From NCBI GenBank assembly GCA_021904315.1, contig CM038911.1, positions 2,978,501 through 3,042,500 on the forward strand: a stretch of 64,000 nt of DNA, given 5' to 3'. The stretch's first letter is position 1. Each line of letters begins with the position of its first letter. The position numbers and the translations under genes were made by a program. Source of the stretch: Sphagnum magellanicum (Eukaryota > Streptophyta > Sphagnopsida > Sphagnales > Sphagnaceae). Shown piece after piece: positions 38,060-49,700 of the stretch. The notes beneath the pieces are model-generated. The model ran no database searches. It worked only from the letters and a program-made list of their open reading frames with translations, and was not told where the DNA came from.

Positions 38060-38880
38060 TGTCACAACCCTACTTTGAGGGAAGTGTGAGGATGAAGTTC
38101 ACACTCTCAAAATTGAAACTTGGGAGTCTTCCGAGACTCCTGAAAATTTAGAGGTCGATTGCAGGGGTCAAAACACCTTGCATCAAAATGTTCTTTATAT
38201 CATTGAAAAACTATTATAATGTAGATGTTGAAAATGGCTTCGCATTGGCCATTTGGACATCTACAGCACACGTTATGGCAAAAAGAAGGGTCGGGAATCA
38301 AATTGACAGTTTAACTCTTGACCACTAAAAGTCGGGAATTGACTCAACCCCGGTGCGTGCAAGTGGAGTGCAACACACCGTTGGAAAGCGCTCGAGGAGA
38401 GCTACAACTTTGCTTTGGACCTCATCCCAATCGGAGGTCTGAACAAAGAGTTATGATCGCTCAAAGTCCCGGGAGTCCAAACCGGGACAATTTCGGGACT
38501 CTTCTTTGGGAGTCCCGGGACAAAAAACCATTCGGATGTGGGTGTCGCAGAGAGGCACAAAGTATACTATATGGGGGAAGGTGGTGGCTTCCCCCGAATT
38601 CGGGCCATGGTGAATCAGGTGAGTCCAGAGTTGCCCGTGGCTTGTCTTAGCACCAAGGGTGTTCTAGAATGTGAACTAACCAACTTGTTGGTTGGTTTGA
38701 TGCAGGTTCAAGTAAGTGAATAGTTTATCACTTCTTCCTAGTCCCATCCCGGAGCTTCAGCACACCCCTCTACCCCTTTTAGTGCTGAGAGTTGGGAACG
38801 TGCCTCGAGTCCCCCACAATTCTGCAACTTGAGTAACTTAGCACCAACTGAGGGCTAATTAGGGACTTGGGAGCGTGTCA
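38060..38880 (+). mobile_element. Solo LTR of the chromovirus family (diverged)
   Basis: An 821-bp LTR beginning TGTCACAACCC and ending GCGTGTCA, flanked by AAATT on the left and AAATC on the right, a decayed 5-bp duplication. It keeps the hairpin after the TATA-like box. It is more diverged than the 36.7-kb copy, so it is an older insertion, in the same orientation and only about 570 bp away. Confidence 0.87.
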
Positions 38881-41684
38881 AAATCAAAATTAACAATGCT
38901 TCCTAATGCAAAAGGAAAGGTAACCATAGATTCAATATGCTTACACACGTTAAGGAAAACATATTTAGTCTTATTGAAGATAAGCAAACATATAGTCCCA
39001 ATTGATGTACTTGATTCCAAATCTAATGCAAAAAAACTTGTTGATTGAAAGAAAGGTGTGTTTGCTTTGTAAATTTAAGTCTTATATTACTTATATTATT
39101 TTCTTTGCTTTGCATTTGCCACTAACAATTTATAGTCATTTTGACATGGGTTCACAAATAACCAAATAATTCTAAAACCTAGGTACATTATGATTCCCTA
39201 TAGTTAATAATATCAACTAGTGTTTACAATAAGCATGTGGGAGTACTTAGATACCTATAATTTGTGAGTAAAACATTACATTCCAAGTGACATTATCAAT
39301 ATATTTAGATTACAAGCTTTGGTTTGGCATTTAGATGACTATTTATCTCTAAGTTATAACTTGGGTTGTGGATGATTTTGTCAAGGAATGTTCGAGACCA
39401 AATTTCAAAACCATTATGGGTGATTCTTGCTTCATTTCCATTCAGTTTTTTTGTAGATCAAATCAACTTTGCACTTACAATTTCCAAGGCAAGCTTTTTC
39501 TTCTTTAATGTCAAGTTTTTCATATGTCAATTAATCTTAAGTAACAAAAGCCATGCAACAATACTTGAATGATGTCATTAGTCTGTAAACTATATTTGAT
39601 CTGCTAGGACATAATAATAGTCATGCTCTTGCAATTGTTAGAAATTTGTTTACAGAATTACAGCCATGAGAAACACAACTTGTATCATGGGTCCTATTAG
39701 TAATATGTCAAGAGATCATTTTTAGAGCCTACAATTTTGATATTTCTCATGTACTTAATTCATTTATTTGGTATTGCTCTTGAATTACTAATTTTTGTGA
39801 ATTGATGGTGAATATATGGCACTTGGAATTGGAGGTGCATATATGTAAAAGCATAAAAGATCTAGGATTTGTAAGTTGCAAAACCCCTAGTTGATGGGTT
39901 GCTTTTCTAGGAGCTATTTGGTGTTCGCAAACACTTTGCTTCAAATGCAATATAACATTGGCACTTGCGTTCAATGCTTATGAAGTCCTTGGAGACCTAA
40001 TTCAACAAGTGTAAGTTGTTGCACCAATGGTGATGACTCACTTTGTTCTATCCCCCTAAATGCAAATATGGTTTTAGTCATTTATAGTTTGGTTCAATCT
40101 AATGGCTTTGAGTTTTTGCAAGACTCTACATTCACAATATGCTAGTTGAGAAATTTAGACCTACATGGCATGCCCCAAGTTTTTTTGTGCCACCCAATAT
40201 TTGAAGGTCCATGTGAAAATCATGTTTATTTTGTCTAGGTGTGCGTAATGTGTAAATATCTTATCATCATAGAAGTTGCATTATTGTGTAAAATTTTGTG
40301 TTTAAGGACCTTTCTAATGTTAAAGAAGGGGGGTAAATCAAACGTGTTTTTAGTAAACTTGTATTTAAATGGGTGTTAATCTAACATTGAATATTTCTAT
40401 TTAATTCTCTAATTGTGAAAGTGGTTTTAATCACGTAATTGGGTTCAATGAAGTGAGTGACTTTGAGTTTTCGTAGGATGCCGCATTCACAAATTATGTG
40501 AAACTTTCAATGCTTGGGCCCATGAACTTGGAATAATTACATTCCTTGGTAAAATTCCCTTGTTTGACAAATGTCAAGTACGATATATGCCCCAAGTTAG
40601 TTTCTAGTGGGCCCACTTTTTAAATCATCCAATTTGTACCCATATTTTATATAGGCTTTATGAATGATTCACATAACTATCTTTTGTAAATTTCTTATAT
40701 TTATTTTAAGGTGTGAGGACTATGCAAACTCATGTGAGCCTTAGGTATGCGGGGGCTTCCATGGCATTTGCAACTTCCTCTGGACATGTGAAAAGGTCCA
40801 TGTGGAGAAAAAATATTTTGGATGTCCAAATTTGTGTATATAATGTACAATATATATTTTACCCTCATGGAAGTTGCATTGTTTTTACATATAATTTTTT
40901 TTGTTTAAGGGACCCCTTTAATACTAAGGAAGAGGAGGGGGGGGGGGATAAAATGAAATGGGTTTTAGGACTTCAACCTATGTGTTTAGGGGACCCCTTT
41001 AATACTAAGGAAGGCAAGGTAAAACAAAGTGAGTTTTAAACTTCAGCTAATGTGTATTTCATGGATGAAAGTAAATAAAGTAATTAAGGTGCATTTAATA
41101 GTCAATGATGTCCTAGGTCACTTATTTTATCACTATAGGCCTCCTAATTCACTACTTAGTACTAAGTGGTGATGAAGTGTATAATGTTCAATATATTAAG
41201 TAGTTTGATTTAATACGGTGCATGTAGGCTACTCACTAATTGACAAGTAGGGTGTCCTATTGCCACTTGATTGGTAGCTATTCTAGCTTCTACTTAATTG
41301 TCCCATTATAGAACTTCAGTGAACCATCTTCTTGGCTATTCCCTTAGCTTGCTTGGGCACTTCTCTTCTACGTTGCCACTAGTTGCATTGTTTGTTTTTA
41401 TGATTGCAATTATCTTAAGTTTCAATAAGTCTCTTGGTGAGGTTTGTTTTAATGAAGAAGCCTGCTGCAATTAATTTGTTTGAATGTTTGTTGATTTTTT
41501 TTACTTTCAATAGTTGTTGTGAGGGAGGTGAGTTTTGTGAGGAAGCTGAACTCTATGAGGAGATTAAACTATAGGTGAGGAGGGTGTAAAAATTCTAGAA
41601 ACTAAATTGTGTGAAGGGGACCAACTATTGTGAGTTGGATTGAACACTGAGGGAATTGTTGTGGGTTTGATCATGAATGTTTGA

Positions 41685-42338
41685 TTGTACAAGATGGCTC
41701 GTGAGGTAGCTGAAGGGAGTGCAACATGGTTTGAGTCAAGCTTTGGCCTTCACAATGGAGGGCTAGACATTAGGAAGGAATTGGATGATACTCATGCTTC
41801 CCTTCAAGACTATGAGCTATTATGGGGCAAGAAAAAAAGAAACAATTGTTTCAAATATGAGACTTGTAACGATGCTGAACTAATACCTAAAATTTAGGAG
41901 CTCTACCCCCTTGTTTACCAAAAACTAGAAATCACAAACAATTTTATTTCCTCAAGTTTTGCTCGTGGAATACTTGCTGAAAGGAACAAAAGGAAAGTTA
42001 ACGGGGTTTGATTTGCAGAACAAGTTTCTTCTATGCGGGCAAGAGGGCATAAGCCTAAACTTACTTCACAATCTGGGGCAAAAATTGGTTCGTTGAGTGC
42101 AGCGCATTGGGTGGACAGTAAACAAGAGAAGAAAATGGTCATAGATAATGTAGAAGAAGTCCCCATTATCTTGGGGACCAACCCATCACAAGATGCCCAA
42201 AAGGGAACTAACCTATCAGAAGTTACCAAGAAGGAGAGTGATTTGTCAGAAGCAACCAAGAAGTGGACTGACCTGTCAGAAGTTAGCAAGAAGGGGACTG
42301 ACCTCTCAGAAGCTGCCAAGAAGGGGACTGACCTATAA
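41685..42338 (+). CDS. Unidentified short gene with 10-residue repeats, right arm
   Basis: Mirror copy of the left-arm gene. The first piece (41685-41897, 70 aa) is identical to its partner. Between the pieces another frame reads coherently (ITNNFISSSFARGILAERNK, about 41935-41993), which suggests the true coding path differs from the two ATG-initiated frames. The second piece (42033-42338) ends after repeats of the type KKGTDLSEAA. The transcription start is unknown. It reads towards the CVNH gene, with about 0.8 kb between its last stop and the CVNH ATG. No family is recognised. Conservation between arms may only reflect recent duplication. Confidence 0.4.
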
Positions 42339-42378
42339 AAAGATGTTGAGAAGGGGACTGCCCAAAAGGGAACCAATT
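42196..42378 (+). repeat. 30-bp minisatellite within the short gene, right arm
   Basis: Same 30-bp unit and copy number as the left-arm array. It was therefore present before the inverted duplication and has not expanded since. Confidence 0.8.
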
Positions 42379-42984
42379 TTTCAAATGATGATGTCAACAC
42401 ACAGCCGCGGGAGATAAAGACCATTCGGCTCTTCCAATACATCACTGCCAGTCAACATACATGCCTATTCTTGGTTTCTATCCATTTTGAGACTCTGGCA
42501 GTTTTGGCACCGGTGAAACTGTGGCGAACGAAAAAAAACCGAGATCATGCGGGATGATTCAACTCAAATTGGCAGCCTTTTGAAACTGTCAGGCAAAATA
42601 AAGTATTTTGACATCCCAAACCGCAATTTGAAGTGGGAAAAAGAGGTCCACTTGTGGGCCTCTTCCTATCTTTAATTTATTTTAGTGACGTCATGACTTA
42701 ATTGCGTTCCTTTCAACTCTGAATGCAGTTTCGCACGCCTTAATTATTTTAAAAGTTCTTTTCAACTCCGTTCAAATTGGGGGGACCACAGTAGTCTCGC
42801 ACCCTTGTCTTTCTCAGCATAGTATTGTCAAAGTTACTAGTGTAACCCACTTTTTCCCCCACACAACAACCGCCCCCCCCCCCCCTTGGAGTTCACGCGA
42901 ACTCCGCCTACACGCGTGTATAGTCCTCCGTCACACTCTACCAGCTAGTCGTCCAGGGGTAAGAGGCGATTGAGCTCTGGTACC

Positions 42985-42992
42985 TATATAAG
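42985..42992 (+). promoter_or_regulatory. TATA box of right CVNH gene
   Basis: TATATAAG, 131 bp upstream of the ATG at 43123. A palindromic TGACGTCA (bZIP-type core, 42686-42693) lies about 430 bp upstream of the ATG, and it also occurs in the left arm (26002-26009). Confidence 0.65.
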
Positions 42993-43122
42993 CAGATGGG
43001 ATCGAGCTGGGAGTACCATTCATCTCAAGCATTCCCAACTCATCTACTCCTCCAGCTTTCTTTCAATACCATCCGCAGCCCACCGTACTCAGCCGCTCAA
43101 TTTCAGTCTTGATCAGATCATC

Positions 43123-44125
43123 ATGGCTTCGCAGAAGATGGCGCTTCTAGCTGTGGCTGCAGGGCTTCTCTGCATGTCGGCATTACTCAACGGAGCTGAA
43201 GCATCGGTGAGTGCCGGCCACCAACAGCAGTTGGAAATTGATGCCAGTGTTCATAGTTAGTGAGCTAGCCAGATGGCCATATCTAAATATAATTCCTTCT
43301 TGTACGCTTTGGATGCCTGATTTGCGCTTGTTCCATGATGTCGTGATTCTCCAATGCTCTTGATTATCACTGTTCCACAGTTCCTGCTTGTAACCGCTCC
43401 TTCCGTTCCGGCCTAATGCTTGAGAAATGTGATTCTTCATCGGCCGTGTTCATGATCTCCAGTTCTCTTCATCTCTTGGAGTGCACTGGATTCTGGATAT
43501 ATACCAATTGCGGGTGGATTTGACAAGTGTCATGTGTAGTATAGTGCTGTACTGGGGACGTCTTGTTGGACACTTGAATGCGTCCAGCTCGATCTATTTG
43601 GACGAGCTAGTTCCCGCCCAGTACGTAGCCATAGACTGCATGTGGTGCCCGAATGAACATGCCTCATGAAATATGCATCGTCTTCTTATTGTTTGTTTCT
43701 TGAATATGCATGTAACACAGCTCCGCTAGTTTCCGCCGGACGAAGATGCAGATCATGACTACTAATTCGTGGGATGGGTATGTTGATGTGGCATTCATCA
43801 CCAGTGTGGCGGTTTCACAGCATCTTGCCAAGCACCATTCTCAGTCGCGGGAAGCGTCGTATCCGCCAACTGCGCAAACGACGCCGGAGTTTTCGCCTCC
43901 TCAAGTTTAGATCTCAATCCCTTTATAAGCAACGACAACGGGAACTTGGTGGAGGGAAGCGACTACATTGCGACGTGTACGCCAGAAGGATTTGGCCTGG
44001 TTGGATCGCCGTTCTTCATTTTTGCTAATTGCGCACAGGAGGACGGCAATGTTGTTCGCACGTCTTACGACATAAATAACAACGTCTCCAACGACAACGG
44101 GGTTCTGGCCTGGAACAGTTGTTAA
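43123..44125 (+). CDS. Secreted cyanovirin-N homology (CVNH) lectin, right copy
   Basis: Exon 1 is 43123-43206 (28 codons, signal peptide ending AEA-S). The intron is 43207-43804 (GTGAGT ... CACCAG, phase 0). Exon 2 is 43805-44125 (106 codons plus TAA). The mature domain starts CGGFTASCQAPFSVAG and ends GVLAWNSC. Two internal half-repeats share the SxDxNxxxSNDNGxL pattern, which is the core CVNH signature. Six cysteines: spacing 8-23 and 58-76 equals the two cyanovirin-N disulfides, and an added 1-106 pair could tie the ends together (I recall this for the fern CVNH structure, not verified here). Intact, 134 aa. Two glycan sites are expected from the two-fold symmetry. The start is chosen because it gives a standard signal peptide after a TATA box at usual distance. 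Confidence 0.9.
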
Positions 44126-45512
44126 AATTGCTTGCTGCCCGACGAGGATGTTGCAGTCGGTGACAAGCAGGAAGTTGGTCGTCGGTCGTTGATCAGGGGA
44201 ACTTTTCTAGTCTTGTTTGTTCCCCAGTTTTAGGAGGAAAATAATATAGCCAGTAGTATGATGCGGGCATGCATGCCGGCGTGTCATTAACATGCATTAG
44301 TATACTTGTGCATTCGTACATAGCGGCTGTAGATTGCTGTTGTGGACCATTCTTTCTGAACAAATTAGAGCCAGCTGTGCAGTATATAGTATAAATTTGC
44401 AATCCATGATTTCTATCGCAACCGGAATTTATAAATTCATATGTTTCCTCATTTCGTATGCTTTTGTATGACTAAGTTGGAGCTCTGGGAGTGATGAGCT
44501 GGCCATTTTTTTCTCAGACTCGATTTATGAGTGTGGCGGTCCTTTCAGATGACCTTGGGGAGCGGGGATGGGGGGAGCAGCAGTGGAATGGTACGAGACA
44601 CAGAAATTTGTCCTGAATTGCTCCATGTATTTGGAGTTAGTCAAGTATTTGGTGTGGATCTGCTCGGATACAGAGTGACCGTTGAAAGGTCTAAATGTAA
44701 ATGAAATCTGGAAAGCTTGGAACCTGGGAAGTAGGACCCATAATCAACATGTGTAGTACGACCCTTAATCAAGTCCTTAAAAAGACTCCATTCTTTGGCC
44801 TGATCGGATTGTCTGCCTTCAAACTTGACTGGAACATGTTCGCTGACAGCCATGACTTAAAATGCACATTTTCTCTCCTTTCAGAAATCAAAAGGTACAC
44901 AAATGGCTTGTACCAACCTTCCTCAAAAAGCTTTCATGTATTTTGAAGGCTACTGTCTCAATGTCTGCGCGATGTAAGAGGCATAGACATTCCTGAAACA
45001 AGGACGAGAAGGATAAAACTATGTAGATGTACGTCTGCAAGATCAGATATTCGCATGTTCAAAAAACAAAAAGATCATTTCAAACATAAAACGGTAATGT
45101 TAACAAGATGTCATGTACATCTGAAATTTTTGTAAGTGTTAACACGGTTGAGATCTGTGAACGTTACACTATTACGCCCTCCATACTTTTATAAGTATTA
45201 AACTTGTGTTTTTGTAAGCATTAGCTATACACACTTTTAAAAATGTTAAACTGACATTTTTTTAAACATTAGCTAGACACACTTATAAATATTAATTTTG
45301 GTTACATACATTGTACAAGTGATAAACATTTCAATATTTGAAATTCCGTTCCAAGTTATAACTGCCCAAAATGCCAAATATAGGGTAGACTGCATGGTGT
45401 TTGAACACTTAAGCTACAATTTGCTCGTCATTTTTGTAAGAGGGCCCATTGTTTATGGTGTCCAAAGAGTAGATGGAGCTCCTTTCTTAGAGCATTTGTC
45501 GTACTAAAAATC

Positions 45513-45977
45513 GACAAAAATGGATTAGAGATGAAAAAATTACATCCCCAAAAGTGGGGAAGGGTTGTTTCTACAAAAAATTATTCTCGATCGAACAATT
45601 CATGTAGCTTATTGTTGAATCTTTTGAAAAATTCTTAAATATTATTTTATTTCTTTTAGAGTTATGAGATGATTTTTAGAGCTTGACAAGGCATTCTTAT
45701 AACATTTTAAATCACTCAAAATGAATAAATAAATAAATAAAGATTTGCCAAAATGTTCTATGATTAGCTAATGCTTGATGATGGGTTGGTCTATCCCAAC
45801 AACATCATTAAAATTAAAGTACAACAAAACATGGGTGCATTCCCTGATGCAATCTTATTAAATTGTCATTCTAATGAAAATAATAATATGGTCCATGTCA
45901 TAGGACCACAACACATGTGTATTGTCCCATGACACATGTGTTTCACAGCTCACTATTTTTGACACACATCTATTACA
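45513..45977. other. AT-rich intergenic DNA
   Basis: About 465 bp between the right inverted arm and the copia element. No feature seen. Confidence 0.5.
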
Positions 45978-46069
45978 TGCAATGTGTTCGATTCATAAAA
46001 ATAAAAAATACATACATTGGAAAGAAAACCTCTATATGTAGAAGAATAATCTAGCTAATTTATATCTAA

Positions 46070-46728
46070 TATACACAAGTATAGGTAACCCATGGTTACG
46101 CCACTCCAACCACCCGTGGCACCTCGCCTGGCCCCTCGCAGCGGCTGCCCTGGCCGCAATCCACGAATGTCTGATGACCGAAAGTTCTCACAGCGGTTCT
46201 CAATTAAATGTGTGTACTGTGAAGTTTGTGCCCGCCGCCCCCCCCCCCCCCACTTTGGTTCTCAAATCGATTCCAAATAACCGGTTGGGAAATTTTCCAG
46301 AAATTTGGATACACTTGATTGATTGCCCACTGGTTCTGGATTCTACTTGCCCATTGCGGTTCTCAATCAAAACAACCAGCTGATATCCGATTCTCAAGGA
46401 TACGCGGGCCGTGGTTCTCAAACATCCCAAACAACCGGTTGCGAAGCCAGCAGAAACAGAAGTGAAAATGATGATCGGCGGATCTCAGGGTGGTTTTCTG
46501 AGACATGGCATCACGGTCCTCCAACCACGGCAGATGATAACCGGTCGGATGGGATGTGATCAGGAATGGGAAAAGAATGACCAGCAATTCTCAAAAAGGT
46601 GTGCCCGTAGTTCTCGAAAATCCAAATAACCGGCCGAGAAGTTGCCTGAAACAGAAGGGAGACTGATGTCTAGTGGTTCTCTAGAACAGACAGACAAACA
46701 GACACCACGTTTGCTTTAATATATAGGA
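46070..46728 (-). mobile_element. Helitron-like non-autonomous insertion inside the copia LTR
   Basis: On the minus strand it begins TCCTATATATTAAAG after an A, a typical plant Helitron 5' start. Near the other end is a GTAACC-ATG-GGTTAC hairpin (46085-46099) followed by an AT-rich tail. The exact 3' end (expected CTRR before a T) is not clear. The body is GC-richer than its surroundings, with no coding domain, and has repeated GGTTCTCAA and AACCGGTTG words. Being absent from the partner LTR proves it is an insertion. The Helitron label is inference. Confidence 0.5.
46190..46690. repeat. Degenerate internal repeats (GGTTCTCAAA ... AACCGGTTG)
   Basis: A module of GGTTCTCAAA, then CCAAAYAACCGGTTGNGAAG, then CAGAAACAGAAG appears about three times (starting about 46256, 46412 and 46610), with further single GGTTCTC words between (46193, 46349, 46672). 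The copies are diverged. No function is evident. Confidence 0.6.
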
Positions 46729-49700
46729 TATAATATATTCTTGATCTACAACACAGTGCCACACCATGATCCTAATTCAGGATAACATATGAGTGAACTA
46801 CCTGAAAGATAACATTGATAAGTCTAACAATTCCTCTATAACATTTAATTTAATATATAAATATAACTTTCTTTTTAATGTTAAGAGTGTTTTATGTCAA
46901 CACCTTCTCTCATTCCTAACATACTCTAACGCTTTAGCCCATGGTGTTTTGTGACAGAAAATATCTTTTATTCCTTAGATAGGTCATCTATACATATTAC
47001 ACCAATAGCTTATCTAAGAGTTTCAAATCTTGTTTTATCTAAAGGTTTAATGAATATGTCAGCTAGTTGTGAAGATGTAGGAATGTATTCAACATTAATG
47101 GATCCATCTTCTACTTTTCTCTAATAAAGTGGACTTTGAATGAAAAACTGGATTATTCCATAGTTTTATACTACTCTAATTATCACACAATAATGTGATA
47201 GGTTGTTCTTGTTTTAGGGTGCAACCATGATACAAAGAACCAAGACTATGTTCAGTGTAGTAAAAACTTACACCCTCCTAACTTTCAAAAATCATTGAAA
47301 AAGTTCTAATGATTGGAATATAATGAAATCAAGTGCATGCTATTTTTATATTTGTGAATTTGCATTTCAATGTTTTTAATGTAATTTTAAGATGTTTCAT
47401 TGGTTATAAAATGAATTGTAAGCAATGCACAATCAAATGTTGGATGGGAATTGAAACTTTGAACGTCCTTTATTTTATGTAAATTTAAACCATTAATTCT
47501 AAATTTTTATTGATGGCCATATATTAATGATTATGAAAGCTTAGTAGTGATAAAATTTTGAATATACCTTCTAATATAATATGGTTATCCACTATAGTTT
47601 TTTAAAAATATTTGAACGTGCTTTTGATCACTAAAACTACATAATTTGAAAGACTTCTTCCAAGACAAAATATGTTTTGTCATGTAAATTAGGGCAAGGG
47701 CAAGGGTGCATTTCCATGAAAATTGGATGTGTTTTGTGGGATTATTTATTTTTTTGGTGAATATGAATTGTTATATTTAAAATAATGTTGAAGAAAGTCA
47801 TTATTGATAAACTTGATGTATAATATATCATTAAGGGTTTTAAACACAAATATATATTTTTAACATTGAGATTTAAGAAACCAAGTTCTAACATCAAAAA
47901 ATGAAGACACATAGACTTTTCTTTTGATCCTTCAAAAAATGCCTCATATTCAGTTTTAGTCAATGAAGTTGCAATAAAATATTGTCTTTTTGCACTACAA
48001 GATATTGGTCATGAACCTAGGTGAAAGACAAATCCTAACATTGACCTTCAATGATCACCATCTCCTACCTAATCAAAGTCTACATGTACTTTCTAACTGT
48101 GCAATCTCCTACCCTTTGGAGACATAAGCCATAATTGATTATCCTCTTGACATATTGAAGGATTTGGTCTGTAAGAGCCATATTATGGGCTTCTTGTGGT
48201 GGACTCAAGAATCTACTAATGATACTAACTACTGCAGAAATATATGGTCTAATGTGGGTTAAGTAAATAAGCTTTCTAACTTTCCTTTTATACAAAGTTT
48301 CATTAGTGAATAGCCTTCTCATGTCTCCAATTAGTTTGAAATTATGGTGCATGGGAACATTGCATGGCTTATTCCATGCCAAACTCAACAAGCATATCTA
48401 AAATATATCGTTTCTAAGTCAAGAATATGCAACTAGGGAGTTACACAAATTATATTCCTAAGTAGAATAGAACTTTGCTTAAGTTTGTCATCTCAAATGT
48501 TGCCAACAGTTGTTCCTTCAACTATTGGATCTTTTCATCAAAATTTCCTATAAGAAAGAGATCATCAACATATAACAACAAAATTAGAATGCTTCCATTT
48601 TTAATATTGTAGTATATGTTGTCATCATGATCATTTTTCATAAGACCTTGGTCTTTAAAAAAATTATCAATCTTTCGATACCACAGTTGGGGAAACTATT
48701 TCAAGCCATACAAGGCCTTCTTCAATTTGCAAAATAAATGTTCCTTCCAAGGTTCTATAAAACCTTTTAGTTGATGCCTGAATATTTGTTCATGCAACTC
48801 TCCATGTAAGAACATGGTCTTAACATCCAAATGGTTGATGTTCCAATTGCATTATGATGTAAGCATACACACTAGTCGTATTATGCTCCACTTTATTACT
48901 GGGGCAAAAGTTTCCATATAGTCCAAACCATTCAATTGCTCAAAACCTTTATCAATTATCCTAGCTTTCAATTTCTCCACCTTCCCTTTAGTGTTGTATT
49001 TTTTCTTATACACCCATTTTGAAGATATAGGTCTCTTTCCATCAAGTAGAAATTGAAATGTCCAAGTATTATTTTTATGGATAAAGTTCATTTCCTATTG
49101 CATCACATCATTGCAACCTTCATGTTGAAGAACTTCTACCATAGTCTTAGGTTCATGAATCGTGAATAATGCACTCACATAATCTTTCATTATAATCAAA
49201 GCTCCTTGTAATCAAATAGGCCTACCTAATGTTTGTACAACTTGGTGAGGTGAAAGCATGGTAAATTATACCAATTGGTGATCCCTACCAACAAATAAAA
49301 GTAGATTTTGATTCTTTTACATTTTAAGCACTTCAATCATGCCATAAATTTTGGGTGTACTTATCATATTAAATAAACCATATATGATCATTCTTAATGT
49401 ATATTATTACTCTCGCTAATTTATTTATTTATTAAAAGTTTATGACTCTAAATAATATTGCACATTTTCCAAATCAAATTACTCAAATGATGTGTTACTA
49501 ATGTTTGGGCCATTATGCACCTTGATACACATTTTTTGAAATTTGAATTTTTGGACTATGACAAAGTGAAGCTCTTCAAAAATAAGTTTTCCATAAACTC
49601 AAATTTGGCATCCAAAACATGTTTTTTGATATGTACTAAAGTGCATTGCATGTGTTTGATTCATTAAACCATGCCCCAAACCCTTTCAAAATGCAACATA

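Larger units (their letters stand above)
33450..38970 (+). pseudogene. Decayed repetitive gene with DGCxxQFKS and SGHGK motifs, split by two solo LTRs
   Basis: Plus-strand pieces in several frames form one protein-like series: GSDFLRRKKCGETANKFVAN (about 33480); IVQRIMEHQTVTALLANHIN (about 33580); FKWWETNKIVSLIQKDVKAH (about 33960); VWHNLCCLKGECLNCGVNML (about 35415); EMHWHSFQIMILDHICYQW (about 35795); KKFMTKYHYYIYDDNEHDTL (about 35890); HLVWSNGCVAQFKSCR (about 36020); SYFGSGHGKDVRD (about 36230); and LACFCLECMYDNVGFCENKL (about 36565). A WSDGCxxQFKS plus SGHGKGxxDG pair is known to me from uncharacterised repeat-borne proteins in plants and invertebrates; the class is unknown. A tandem tract (34431-34840) and two LTRs lie inside. 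Many breaks; long dead. Confidence 0.45.
39445..45512. repeat. Right arm of the ~6-kb inverted repeat
   Basis: Reverse complement of 23196-29252, collinear throughout. Order from the inside outward: non-coding DNA, the repeat-bearing short gene (plus), the CVNH gene (plus), then a coding-like minus-strand stretch near 44641-44853 (MAVSEHVPVKFEGRQSDQAK) that I cannot identify. One clear difference is a long C run (about 42869-42886) in the CVNH upstream region, absent from the left arm. Confidence 0.9.
45983..46902 (-). repeat. 3' LTR of the copia element, with nested insertion
   Basis: The outer parts (about 45983-46070 and 46735-46902) align with the 5' LTR at 50996-51271, for example TACATACATTGGAAAG with TACATACACTGGAAAG, and AACATTGATAAGT in both. 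The roughly 660 bp between them is absent from the 5' LTR. Confidence 0.8.

Noticed and set aside
41915-42445. 176-aa minus-strand frame through the 30-bp array
   Set aside because: It is open only because the repeat period is a multiple of three. Its Ser/Phe/Pro-rich translation is the complement of the KKGTDLSEA repeats.
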